Shown: in pieces, positions 15,500 to 21,635 of the stretch
Layout: each line of letters begins with the position of its first letter
How positions within the stretch are numbered: the first letter of the stretch is position 1
From: an uncultured Clostridia bacterium
GTDB taxonomy: Bacteria > Bacillota > Clostridia > Oscillospirales > CAG-272
Reading direction: 5' to 3'
NCBI GenBank assembly: GCA_904502015.1
Contig: CAJGEA010000014.1
Location: forward strand, 1-21,635
DNA: 21,635 nt
Made by a program: the position numbers and the translations under genes
Notes under the pieces: model-generated
The model's database searches: none
What the model was told of the DNA's origin: nothing
Seen by the model: only the letters and a program-made list of their open reading frames with translations

Positions 15500-15745
15500 A
15501 TGCGTCTTGACAAGTACCTGAAGGTAAGCCGTATTATCAAGCGCCGCACCGTGGCAAACGATGCCTGCGATGCCGCTCACGTGACGGTCAACGGTCGCCC
15601 CGCTAAAGCGTCCTACGACGTGAAGGTGAGCGATGTGGTTGAAATTACCTTTGGTGCCAGAACGCTGAAAATCCGTGTGCTGGACGTTAAGGAAACCGTT
15701 GGTAAAAATGACGCGTCCCAGCTTTATGAGGTCATAGACGGGTAA
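15500..15745 (+). CDS. rqcP: S4-domain RNA-binding protein RqcP (YabO)
   Basis: In Bacillus RqcP binds the stalled large ribosomal subunit with RqcH and supports C-terminal alanine tailing during ribosome quality control. The 81 residues are essentially one S4 domain: MRLDKYLKVSRIIKRRTVAN, then VTVNGRPAKASYDVKVSDVVEI. Length and sequence match YabO/HslR-like proteins. Its place before yabP-yabQ-divIC is the same as in Bacillus, which supports the name. ATG 15500 overlaps the end of hup closely and depends on its transcript. Confidence 0.93.
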   Translation: MRLDKYLKVSRIIKRRTVANDACDAAHVTVNGRPAKASYDVKVSDVVEITFGARTLKIRVLDVKETVGKNDASQLYEVIDG

Positions 15746-15774
15746 GGCGGTTCAGCTCACTCATAGTAGTTTGA

Positions 15775-15803
15775 TCATATCCTGCCTCACTCCTGCATAG
15801 GAT
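15775..15803 (+). promoter_or_regulatory. Putative SigE promoter of yabP-yabQ
   Basis: TCATAT (15775-15780) and CATAGGAT (15796-15803) have ATA-N16-CATA spacing. The -10 matches CATAnnnT, the SigE/SigK form, and keeps the final T. It sits 40 nt before the yabP start, in the 98-nt gap after rqcP. In Bacillus yabP-yabQ are mother-cell genes under SigE, so the site and gene functions agree. Confidence 0.65.
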
Positions 15804-15843
15804 GTAGCATTAGGTAACATCCAAAGGAGACGGAGGCAGGATT

Positions 15844-16161
15844 ATGAATACAATGGGAAACAGCGGGACAACCACCGATCGCGGCGAGGGGAAAACGCAT
15901 AGCTTGCAGGCGCAGGACCGACGGGAGATTACCGTTAGCGGTGTGCGCGAGGTAGTCAGCTTTGACGAGGCAAGCGTGGTGCTCATCACTGCGTGCGGCC
16001 TGCTCACCGTAGAAGGCGAAAGCTTGCACGTCACAACGCTCAATACCCAAGACGGTGTTGTTGCCGTTACGGGTCGGCTCAACGGGCTTTTCTACGAGAA
16101 TGAAGTCACCTCCGGCGAAGGGCAGGGAAAGCGATCCCGCCTTGGCCGATGGTTCAGATAG
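15844..16161 (+). CDS. yabP: Sporulation protein YabP
   Basis: YabP is a small conserved sporulation protein of the mother cell. The 105-residue product has a polar N terminus followed by the family core: HSLQAQDRREITVSGVREVVSF, then DEASVVLITACGLLTVEGESLHV and a GVVAVTGRLNGLFYE strand. It ends in a basic tail, RSRLGRWFR. GGAGG lies about 10 nt before ATG 15844. yabQ follows after 12 nt. No membrane segment is seen. The biochemical role is not known to me. Confidence 0.9.
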   Translation: MNTMGNSGTTTDRGEGKTHSLQAQDRREITVSGVREVVSFDEASVVLITACGLLTVEGESLHVTTLNTQDGVVAVTGRLNGLFYENEVTSGEGQGKRSRLGRWFR

Positions 16162-16173
16162 GACGGCTGAGAC

Positions 16174-16824
16174 ATGGAAATATCCCAGCGCCTCCTTGGT
16201 ATGCTGTTCGTGTGGGCGACCGTGCTCGGATTTTCGCTCGGAGGCGTTTACGATGTCCTCCGTATCACGCGCATTCTGTGCGGTGTCCATTACGTCAAAC
16301 GATTTTCGGGGAAAGAAAAACACTCTGCCGAGGCTCAAGCTCCGCCGAATGCGCCGCCGACATGGCGACGGCGCATATTTCACGTCCAACAAAAACTTCT
16401 CATTTTCGTGGGAGATGTCCTGTTCGGAGTGGTGTGCGGCATCGCTCTCATCCTTCTCCTGTATTACGCGAATGATGGACAATTTCGTTCCTTGGCAGTG
16501 TTCGGCATGGCGTGCGGCTTCTTTTTCTACTACCATACGCTGGGGCGGTTGGTGATGCTCTTTTCGGAGGCGATCGTGCTTGCCGTGCGTCGGCTTGTCC
16601 GATGGACTGTGCGGCTTGTACTGTTGCCGCTTCGGGCATTTTCGCGTCTTTTGTACCGCACGGTTGGCCGACGCATCGCGTTGCTTGTAAAGCGTATACG
16701 ATACAGGCGAAACGTGCGCTATACCGATCAAACGGTAGAATCGTATGTGCGGCTTGCCTCGCAGGGATTCGGATTAACCTTGAACCTGACAGAGGACGGA
16801 CGTTTCGAAAACAAACCGCAGTGA
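16174..16824 (+). CDS. yabQ: Spore cortex biosynthesis protein YabQ
   Basis: YabQ is a membrane protein of the mother cell needed for cortex formation in Bacillus. The 216-residue product has an N-terminal hydrophobic segment (about 8-28), two close central segments (about 73-96 and 105-125) with a Tyr/Phe-rich stretch, and an Arg-rich amphipathic C terminus. That layout, and its place between yabP and divIC, match YabQ. The ribosome binding site is weak (AGGACGG upstream), suggesting coupling with yabP. Confidence 0.85.
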   Translation: MEISQRLLGMLFVWATVLGFSLGGVYDVLRITRILCGVHYVKRFSGKEKHSAEAQAPPNAPPTWRRRIFHVQQKLLIFVGDVLFGVVCGIALILLLYYANDGQFRSLAVFGMACGFFFYYHTLGRLVMLFSEAIVLAVRRLVRWTVRLVLLPLRAFSRLLYRTVGRRIALLVKRIRYRRNVRYTDQTVESYVRLASQGFGLTLNLTEDGRFENKPQ

Positions 16825-16873
16825 TTAAAATCCGCAGTGCGGGGAATGCTTACTAATAAGGAAAGGAAGGGCG

Positions 16874-17230
16874 ATGCGGATGGCAATGGATGATCAGAAC
16901 CGTGATTTGGTTCCCGAGGAAGAATCCTCGGTGTCCGAGCACGAGCAGGAAAAGCAGCTTGGCTTCTCCATGCTGGCAAAGCTGGCTTTGGCTGTCGCCG
17001 TCACCGCCTCTCTTGTGATCAGCATTTCATGCCTGATGCAGTTTAACGAGCTGCAAAAGGAAAAGGAAGAGTATCAGAAGAAGCTCGACTACTATGAGGA
17101 AAAGATCGGTCGGCTACAGTACTACATCAATCAGGATATGGATGACGAATACATTGCGGAGTATGCCCGCGAGTACCTCGGCTACTACTATCCCGATGAG
17201 GAAATCTACTACAACGACGACAAGAAGTAA
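16874..17230 (+). CDS. divIC: Septum formation initiator DivIC/FtsB family
   Basis: Bitopic division protein that forms a complex with FtsL and DivIB at the septum. The 118 residues show an acidic cytoplasmic N terminus, one membrane segment (about 36-52, rich in Ala, Val, Leu and Ile), a coiled coil (FNELQKEKEEYQKKLDYYEEKIGRL region), and a Tyr/Asp-rich end. AREYLGYYYPDE matches the AR-x-LG-Y-PDE signature of DivIC/FtsB. Three in-frame ATGs lie close together. ATG 16874 has AAAGGA 6 nt before it, and ATG 16880 is about as likely. Confidence 0.9.
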   Translation: MRMAMDDQNRDLVPEEESSVSEHEQEKQLGFSMLAKLALAVAVTASLVISISCLMQFNELQKEKEEYQKKLDYYEEKIGRLQYYINQDMDDEYIAEYAREYLGYYYPDEEIYYNDDKK

Positions 17231-17274
17231 AAAACAGATGCGAAAGCAACGTCAAAAGGGAAGGAGGTTCGACC

Positions 17275-17757
17275 TTGGCTGATGGAAAAAAGGGCGGCGT
17301 GAAGATCGTTACCCAAAATAAAAAAGCATGGCACGATTATTTCGTGGATGAAAAATACGAGGCGGGGATCGAGCTTTTCGGTACCGAGGTCAAGAGCATT
17401 CGCGGAGGCTCGGTCAACTTGAAGGATTCCTACTGCACGGTAGAGGGCGGAGAACTGTTTGCCATCGGCATTCACATCAGCCCCTACGAGCATGGAAATA
17501 TCTTTAACCGCGAGCCCATGCGCGACCGAAAATTGCTCATGCATAAAAAGGAAATCATGAAGCTGGCGGGACTGATTACCCAAAAAGGCTATACCCTCGT
17601 GCCGCTTTCCATGTATTTCAAGGGCTCACACCTTAAAGTAGAGATCGGCTTGTGCCGCGGTAAAAAACTGTATGACAAGCGTGATTCTATCGCCAAGTCT
17701 GAGTCCGACCGAGAGATTGAGCGCCGCATGAAGGACCGCACGTTGCAGCGGTATTAA
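17275..17757 (+). CDS. smpB: SsrA-binding protein SmpB
   Basis: Binds tmRNA and brings it to stalled ribosomes for trans-translation. The 160 residues show the OB-fold core with KAWHDYFVDEKYEAGIEL, GTEVKSIRGGSVNLKDSY, HISPYEHGN and the basic RDRKLLMHKKEI segment, then GLCRGKKLYDKRDSIAKSES and a C-terminal tail that in the family folds in the decoding channel. TTG 17275 is the start: AAGGAGG (17261-17267) lies 7 nt before it and there is no in-frame ATG nearby. Its RNA partner gene starts 89 nt after the stop. Confidence 0.96.
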   Translation: MADGKKGGVKIVTQNKKAWHDYFVDEKYEAGIELFGTEVKSIRGGSVNLKDSYCTVEGGELFAIGIHISPYEHGNIFNREPMRDRKLLMHKKEIMKLAGLITQKGYTLVPLSMYFKGSHLKVEIGLCRGKKLYDKRDSIAKSESDREIERRMKDRTLQRY

Positions 17758-17767
17758 AATGCAACAA

Positions 17768-17803
17768 ACCGCGTGGCCACGTGGTGTATGCCTGCAAAGG
17801 CAT
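17768..17803 (+). other. Two hairpins between smpB and ssrA
   Basis: 17768-17785 is an inverted repeat (ACCGCGTGG / CCACGTGGT, one G-T pair). 17788-17803 is a 6-bp stem (ATGCCT / AGGCAT) closed by a GCAA (GNRA) loop. No T run follows. They could help process a smpB-ssrA transcript, since no clear promoter is seen just before ssrA. Confidence 0.5.
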
Positions 17804-17846
17804 CCGAGTCTGAGCCACATTACCAAAGCATACCCATTTTATATAT

Positions 17847-18209
17847 GGGGATGTACTGGTTTCGACGGGGATTTTGAAGTGCGATAAGCGGGTCAGGCTG
17901 GGTAATCCTGTCAACTGCCCAACCTTAAAATTAAACGACAACAACACTGTTGCTCTGGCAGCCTAAGGGCTGTGCCGCGGCATAAGCCGCCCGTTCCCCG
18001 AGGGAGGACCACGACCCTCGGCTGAGCGTCATCTTAGTGGTGAACATGCATCGGTGGTTCGCCATTGAGCCGGTCATGGACAAAATGGCTACGTTCTCAC
18101 GGCTCTGCGCCTGAAACCGTGATCGCGGAAATCTAATCAGTCGCTGCACCCGGAGAAAGTCGCATGAATGAATTTTCGGACAGGGGTTCGATTCCCCTCA
18201 TCTCCACCA
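17847..18209 (+). ncRNA. ssrA: Transfer-messenger RNA (tmRNA)
   Basis: One-piece tmRNA of about 363 nt. The 5' end GGGGATG pairs with CATCTCC at the 3' end (7-bp acceptor stem, one G-U pair), followed by A and an encoded CCA at 18207-18209. The 5' signature ACTGGTTTCGACGGGG and the T arm AGGGG-TTCGATT-CCCCT are clear. The tag frame ends AAC GAC AAC AAC ACT GTT GCT CTG GCA GCC TAA (stop 17964-17966), giving a tag ending NDNNTVALAA; codons for K and L may precede it, and the resume codon cannot be fixed by eye. The ALAA end is the usual ClpXP degradation signal. It pairs with smpB just upstream. Confidence 0.97.
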
Positions 18210-18213
18210 AAAG

Positions 18214-18244
18214 AAAACCCCTTGCTCGGCAAGGGGTTTTTGAT
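18214..18244 (+). terminator. Intrinsic terminator of ssrA
   Basis: A perfect 11-bp stem (18214-18224 with 18230-18240) and CTCGG loop, A-rich on the left and TTTTT on the right, 4 nt after the encoded CCA. Confidence 0.93.
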
Positions 18245-18332
18245 TTTCTGTTTAGCATCAATAAATTTTTCGGTTTAATGGGCCGTATTGGTGTATGGGA
18301 TTTTAGACGGGAATCTGCCTGTTTTACACCGC

Positions 18333-18354
18333 AATGCGAAACAAAATGCGAAAC
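18333..18354. repeat. Short direct repeat between ssrA and the integrase fragment
   Basis: Two exact copies of AATGCGAAAC (18333-18342 and 18345-18354), 12 bp apart, followed by GAAACG. Short direct repeats between an integrase gene and its attachment site are often arm-type integrase or excisionase sites. The rest of 18242-18397 shows no gene. Confidence 0.45.
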
Positions 18355-18397
18355 GAAACGTGGAGTAAATCGCAGAAACAATGGGCGGGATGCCGAG

Positions 18398-18601
18398 TTA
18401 TTCGCCGGTGAACACGTTCGAATAATAGTCGTTGAGAAGATCCTCCACGGAGGTCTTTTTGCTTTGCATGATGTGGCCGTAGACGAGGTCGATCATGTCC
18501 TCGGTTTCATGACCGACGTAGTCGGCAATGTATTTCTTGGGGATATTGAGGGACAGCATGACCGAGATGGTATAGTGCCGTAGATCGTGGAAGCGGAAGT
18601 G
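18398..18601 (-). pseudogene. Tyrosine recombinase (integrase), C-terminal fragment
   Basis: About 67 residues from the end of a phage-type integrase. HDLRH gives the His-x-x-Arg box, followed by YVGHET for the second His and the catalytic Tyr in LVYGHIM. The rest of the catalytic domain and the N-terminal DNA-binding domains are missing. Upstream of the HFRFHDLRH segment the frame runs on only as the antisense of the next gene and shows no integrase similarity, so the join is near 18601. The stop codon faces ssrA, as expected for an element integrated at the tmRNA 3' end. It is inactive as it stands. Confidence 0.88.
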
Positions 18602-20330
18602 GCGGTATCGCGTGCGCTCTCCAAGACGGGGCGGGTGCAGTACGCGGGCGAGCTCACCGACACGGGCAAGCAGAACATGAAGAAGCTGAAAAGCGTGATG
18701 CACCGATTCTCGGATCTGTCGCGCGGGGCGCTCGGGCAGTTCGTAATCGCGGACGAGAGTGTGGAGAACGACGCGTACTACGACCCCGAGACGGGGTATA
18801 TCGTGCTTGGCAAGGACGTTTTGGAGCGTGAGGACGGTGTGAAGAAGTCGGTGTCTCGCGCGTGGTTTGCGGCGGCTCTGCACGAGGTGACGCACGGGGT
18901 TGACAAGACGGTGTCGGGCGTGTTCATGGAGGTGGCTTTGGGCACGCTGGAGGATGGCGAGCATTATTCCCGCGTATTCAAGGAGCTGTCGAACCGTGGG
19001 TACCTACCCGGCAAGGCGTCGGACATTCGCCGACGCATCGAGCGGTACATGGAAAAGCAGGCAAAAGGACAGGCGCTGACCGAGCGAGAGGCCGCTGAGC
19101 TGAACGTCTTCCACAGCGAGTGCGCGCCGCTGATCGCCGAGCGGGTACTGAACAACGAGCATTTTTTGCGAGAGCTGATCGCAGAGGATGCGAGCCTTGT
19201 GGAGCGGCTGCTGGGCAAGCTCGCCGACCTGCGTGAGTCCACCTCCCGCGTGCGGGATCCCGAGGCACAGGCGGTGATCCGGGAGATCCACGCCATTGAG
19301 GAGATGCTTCTGGATGCGGTCGCCGAGCGGGGGATGGTGTACCGGGATAGGAAACTGGTGATGGTGAATCGGGAGAGGGGTAGAGAAGAGGAGGAAGATG
19401 CCAAATATTCCTTGAAAAAAACTACCGATGGAAGATTCATCGCGGTTGTGGATGATGATATTTTGAATGGTATCAACACCAATGTTTGGAATAGCGAAAC
19501 CAGAAACAAAGTAAAAAAAGCAGCCAAAAACGCATTGATGAAGTTCAAGGACGGCATTCGAGTATGGGACGTTACGGCTAAAGTTAATAAAGATTCGCGC
19601 GACGAATATACTCGCTCTCAATATTCCGAGGCTTTGCGAAAGCACGATGCGGATACATATTCGGACAAAATGCGTGCGGCAGCCGTGATTGATGATGTTG
19701 TATCTGTGGCGACGGATTGGGCTCAAGATAAAAGTCTAACACACCCCCGCAAGGATAATCTTGTTGATGTCTATAGGGGAAAAACCTTGATAAAAACAGA
19801 TACTGCCGTATATGAGGCGGTGGTTGTGATCGGAAAAACAAACAGAGGAGAGTACCAGCTACATGACGTAGTGGAAATGAACCCTGTCGATCAAACAAAA
19901 CAAAAAATCGAAGTCCTCACCGCCGCTACTCCGAATGATTCGTTTGGCGCCATATTAGAGGACTCCGACGAGGATATTGTATCACATCCCGATGATTCTG
20001 TCAATAGGGAAAATGCGGAAAATTTGCAAACCAGCTCCGATAAGGTTCAGCAGAGCCGCAAGCCGAAGGCGAAAAAGCCCGCGAACGAGCATGCGTTTGA
20101 TGATGCGGTGGCGCGGATGGAGGAGAGGGACGCAAGCTCGGACGAAAAGGCGGCAGAAGGGAACATAAGTTCGGCCGAAAAAGTGGATTCCCAAGCAGAG
20201 CGCATTACTGTGGATATGAGCGAAACAGACAGAGCTGAGATATTGAAGCATAAAAAGGTAACGCCTCAAAAGATAGAGATCATCGAGGATCTCGACGTGG
20301 ATTGGGATGCGTTAGCCCAAAACAAATGGG
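18602..20330 (+). pseudogene. Internal fragment of a large mobile-element polyvalent protein
   Basis: The open frame runs from a GTG at 18587 to 20461, but the first few codons are antisense to the integrase fragment and the last 44 codons are antisense to a response regulator, so I take about 18602-20330 as the real insert-derived part. It has no ribosome binding site. Near residue 99 it has HEVTHG, an HExxH zinc metallopeptidase motif. A charged helical region follows (about 120-270). Then comes a domain (about 272-440, with DEYTRS, KMRAAAVIDDVV, HPRKDNLVDVYRG) resembling large-polyvalent-protein-associated domains such as LPD3, an assignment from memory. A Lys/Ser/Glu-rich linker is next. 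Such proteins run to thousands of residues in phages and conjugative elements, so this is a piece. Confidence 0.7.
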
Positions 20331-20465
20331 CTGTTGTGAAAACATCTCGTCGCATGCGCTTTCCGCATCAAGACAACCGACCGCTTCATATCCGCTGTTA
20401 TTCAGAAAAGAACACACGCTGCGGTTCAGATCTCTGTCATCCTCCACAATTAGAATTTTGAACAT
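20331..20465 (-). pseudogene. Response regulator, N-terminal fragment
   Basis: Forty-five codons of a receiver domain: MFKILIVEDDRDLNRSVCSF, with the acidic pair at positions 9-10, then SGYEAV..DAESACDEMFSQQ. It stops matching before the phosphorylated Asp expected near residue 50. The remaining codons read into foreign sequence and reach a stop at about 20280. ATG 20465 follows GGAGG by 8 nt, and an extended -10 promoter lies upstream, so the 5' end is intact and only the body is lost. Beside ABC transporter genes, it was probably the regulator of a two-component/ABC module. Confidence 0.82.
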
Positions 20466-20508
20466 ATCTTTATCCTCCAAAAGGGCGTATTTTTTCTTTT
20501 ATATATAC

Positions 20509-20517
20509 AGTATAGCA
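20509..20517 (-). promoter_or_regulatory. Extended -10 promoter of the truncated response regulator
   Basis: TGCTATACT on the minus strand, 44 nt before ATG 20465. The -35 is poor, as allowed with an extended -10. Confidence 0.55.
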
Positions 20518-20632
20518 TAGAAATGTTAGAGTTTTGTTTGTATTTTCGCCTTTTTTGAAAAATCTTCAATATATTTTAGCATTTTTTCGGCTTGATTTGA
20601 ACAACACAAATCGCCAAAAGTGTTGAATTCAG

Positions 20633-20660
20633 AAAAGGCAACGCCGCATTTGGCGTTGCC
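20633..20660 (-). terminator. Terminator of the ABC permease gene
   Basis: A perfect 9-bp stem GGCAACGCC / GGCGTTGCC (20637-20645 with 20652-20660), followed on the minus strand by TTTT. It lies just after the permease stop at 20668. Confidence 0.88.
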
Positions 20661-20667
20661 CGAAATA

Positions 20668-21474
20668 TTATACCAAGCTTGTCTTTTTGAGAACGACCTT
20701 GCTGATCGCGCCAAGACCGAATGCAAACAGCGAACCGCCTGCCGCACAGAGTGCGACATTGATTATGGTAGAGCCGAGGGGTGTGATCATAGAAACCATC
20801 ATAAAGAGAAGCATACCGCCGCCGAGGGAGCCGCAGATCGCAAGCCATGCCTTCTGCTTTGCCGCCACGCTGATGAGCGTAAAGATGGAAACAAACACAA
20901 GCATCAAGAATATCTTTGCAATCATACACATTACGATATTGCCTGCGCTAAGTCCGTGAAGGTCAAAGGAAAGACCCGAGATCGCACCGCCGAGGATAGA
21001 ACCGACGAGATATGCGATCAGCATAAGCGCTCCGCAAATAAAGCCCGAGAGCGTCTTTGATACCACGTATTCGCCTCTTTTCGCACGAACGGTAAAGAGA
21101 TTTTTGGCGTATCCGCTTCTGAAATCGTCGGAAATAAAGAGGCAGACGAAAACGGCAACCGCCATAAACATCATATTGATGTTGCACATCATAAAGATCT
21201 CGTCGCCGCCGAGAGGCTCACCGGGAAGCGTTCCGATATTCTGCCAAGCGTTTTCGGGGCCCTCCATGATAGTGATCTCACCCGTCTGCTGATTGACAGA
21301 TTCCTGTCCGTCCATCATCGACATCATAACGGTCATCAAAATAGGAAGGATGAGCGCGCAAGCAATCAGAATGTAAAACAGCTTTGATTTGAACATTCTG
21401 CGAAAATCAACCTTGAGCATACTTTTCATGCGCCCCGCAAAGCTGACTTTCTCAAATTTTATTGTATTTTCCAT
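20668..21474 (-). CDS. ABC-2 type transporter permease
   Basis: The 268-residue product has six likely membrane segments. The first follows a basic N terminus (MLKVDFRRMFKSKLFYILIACALILP), and a large extracellular loop (about 55-90) comes next. The segment LFISDDFRSGYAKNLFTVRAKRGEYVVSK matches the cytoplasmic loop motif of ABC-2 permeases of the type linked to peptide or drug export and lantibiotic self-protection. The start is 2 nt after the ATPase stop, and its AAGGAGG lies inside the end of that gene, so translation is coupled. The substrate cannot be told from sequence. A terminator follows. Confidence 0.88.
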   Translation of the reverse strand: MENTIKFEKVSFAGRMKSMLKVDFRRMFKSKLFYILIACALILPILMTVMMSMMDGQESVNQQTGEITIMEGPENAWQNIGTLPGEPLGGDEIFMMCNINMMFMAVAVFVCLFISDDFRSGYAKNLFTVRAKRGEYVVSKTLSGFICGALMLIAYLVGSILGGAISGLSFDLHGLSAGNIVMCMIAKIFLMLVFVSIFTLISVAAKQKAWLAICGSLGGGMLLFMMVSMITPLGSTIINVALCAAGGSLFAFGLGAISKVVLKKTSLV

Positions 21475-21476
21475 TC

Positions 21477-21635
21477 TTATTTGCCTCCTTTCATAAGGTC
21501 GATGTAGTATTCCTCAAGTCCGATCTTGTCAGTTTTAATCTCGGTTACGCAAATTCCGTTTTCGTAGAGATACGTCACGATTTCTTCGGGTGTGGTCAGA
21601 TCATACACACGGATATAGCCTGCTTCGTCCTCCTC
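21477..21635 (-). CDS. ABC transporter ATP-binding protein, last 52 codons (cut by window edge)
   Basis: The frame on the minus strand is open from the window edge and ends at 21477. The visible residues include GYIRVYDLTTPEEIVTYLYE and end IGLEEYYIDLMKGGK. This is the usual C-terminal region after the ATPase core, where many short exporters end in an EEYF/EEYY-xx-L motif. None of the Walker motifs lie in the window. Assignment rests on this tail and on the coupled ABC-2 permease next door. Confidence 0.75.
   Translation of the reverse strand, partial: EEDEAGYIRVYDLTTPEEIVTYLYENGICVTEIKTDKIGLEEYYIDLMKGGK

Noticed and set aside
18602..18964. Extension of the integrase fragment to a 188-residue protein
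   Set aside because: The upstream part is antisense to the polyvalent-protein frame and shows no integrase similarity.
20320..20345. attR of the ssrA element
   Set aside because: No copy of the ssrA 3' end (TTCGATTCCCCTCATCTCC) is found here or elsewhere to the right in the window.
20526..20759. A 77-codon minus-strand frame between the permease and the response regulator
   Set aside because: It overlaps the permease in another frame, runs through its terminator and has no ribosome binding site.

Overview
The window looks like a chromosomal segment of a spore-forming, GC-rich member of the Clostridia (Bacillota), with an Oscillospirales/Christensenellales flavour. The evidence is the set of sporulation genes (YabP, YabQ, a CotF-type coat protein and a Cys-rich coat-like protein), the mcsA-mcsB-clpC cluster, the order hup-rqcP-yabP-yabQ-divIC, and GGAGG-type ribosome binding sites throughout. 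No rRNA or ordinary tRNA gene was seen. One tmRNA gene is present.

Layout. 1-1388: 3' part of a polytopic membrane protein, cut by the window edge. 1502-1663: a 53-residue protein that is almost pure Asn/Gln. 1750-6243: DNA repair/replication pair pcrA-ligA, closed by a strong terminator. 6300-9113: rhamnulokinase (rhaB) behind an extended -10 promoter with an operator-like inverted repeat, then a divergent PRPP synthetase homologue, closed by a bidirectional terminator. 9169-9624 (-): CotF-type ferritin-like coat protein with a SigE-like promoter. 9823-13968: mcsA-mcsB-clpC without an adjacent ctsR. The McsB copy has lost several residues expected for guanidino-kinase activity. 14046-14951 (-): Cys-rich coat-like protein ending in a 22-bp perfect palindrome shared with the clpC 3' end. 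15158-17757: hup-rqcP, then yabP-yabQ (own SigE-like promoter), divIC, smpB. 17847-18209: ssrA (tmRNA) with its terminator.

From 18242 onward the window is accessory and broken. A 3' fragment of a tyrosine recombinase gene lies just past ssrA, a classic integration site. It abuts an internal fragment of a very large mobile-element protein (HEVTH zincin motif plus a polyvalent-protein-type domain), which in turn abuts the first 45 codons of a response regulator gene. Beyond are an ABC-2 permease and the end of its ATPase, both on the minus strand. The joins at about 18601 and 20331 are abrupt and no second copy of the ssrA 3' end is visible, so this is a decayed or rearranged island, or possibly an assembly join.

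How the parts fit: smpB and ssrA are the two halves of trans-translation, and rqcP next door belongs to the alternative (RqcH) ribosome-rescue route, so two stalled-ribosome systems sit within about 2.7 kb. YabP/YabQ and the two coat-like proteins serve the spore; DivIC serves division. McsA/McsB/ClpC would normally mark and degrade damaged proteins through arginine phosphorylation, but here the kinase looks inactive while both phosphoarginine-site glutamates of ClpC are kept. This is the most unusual feature of the core genome part of the window.
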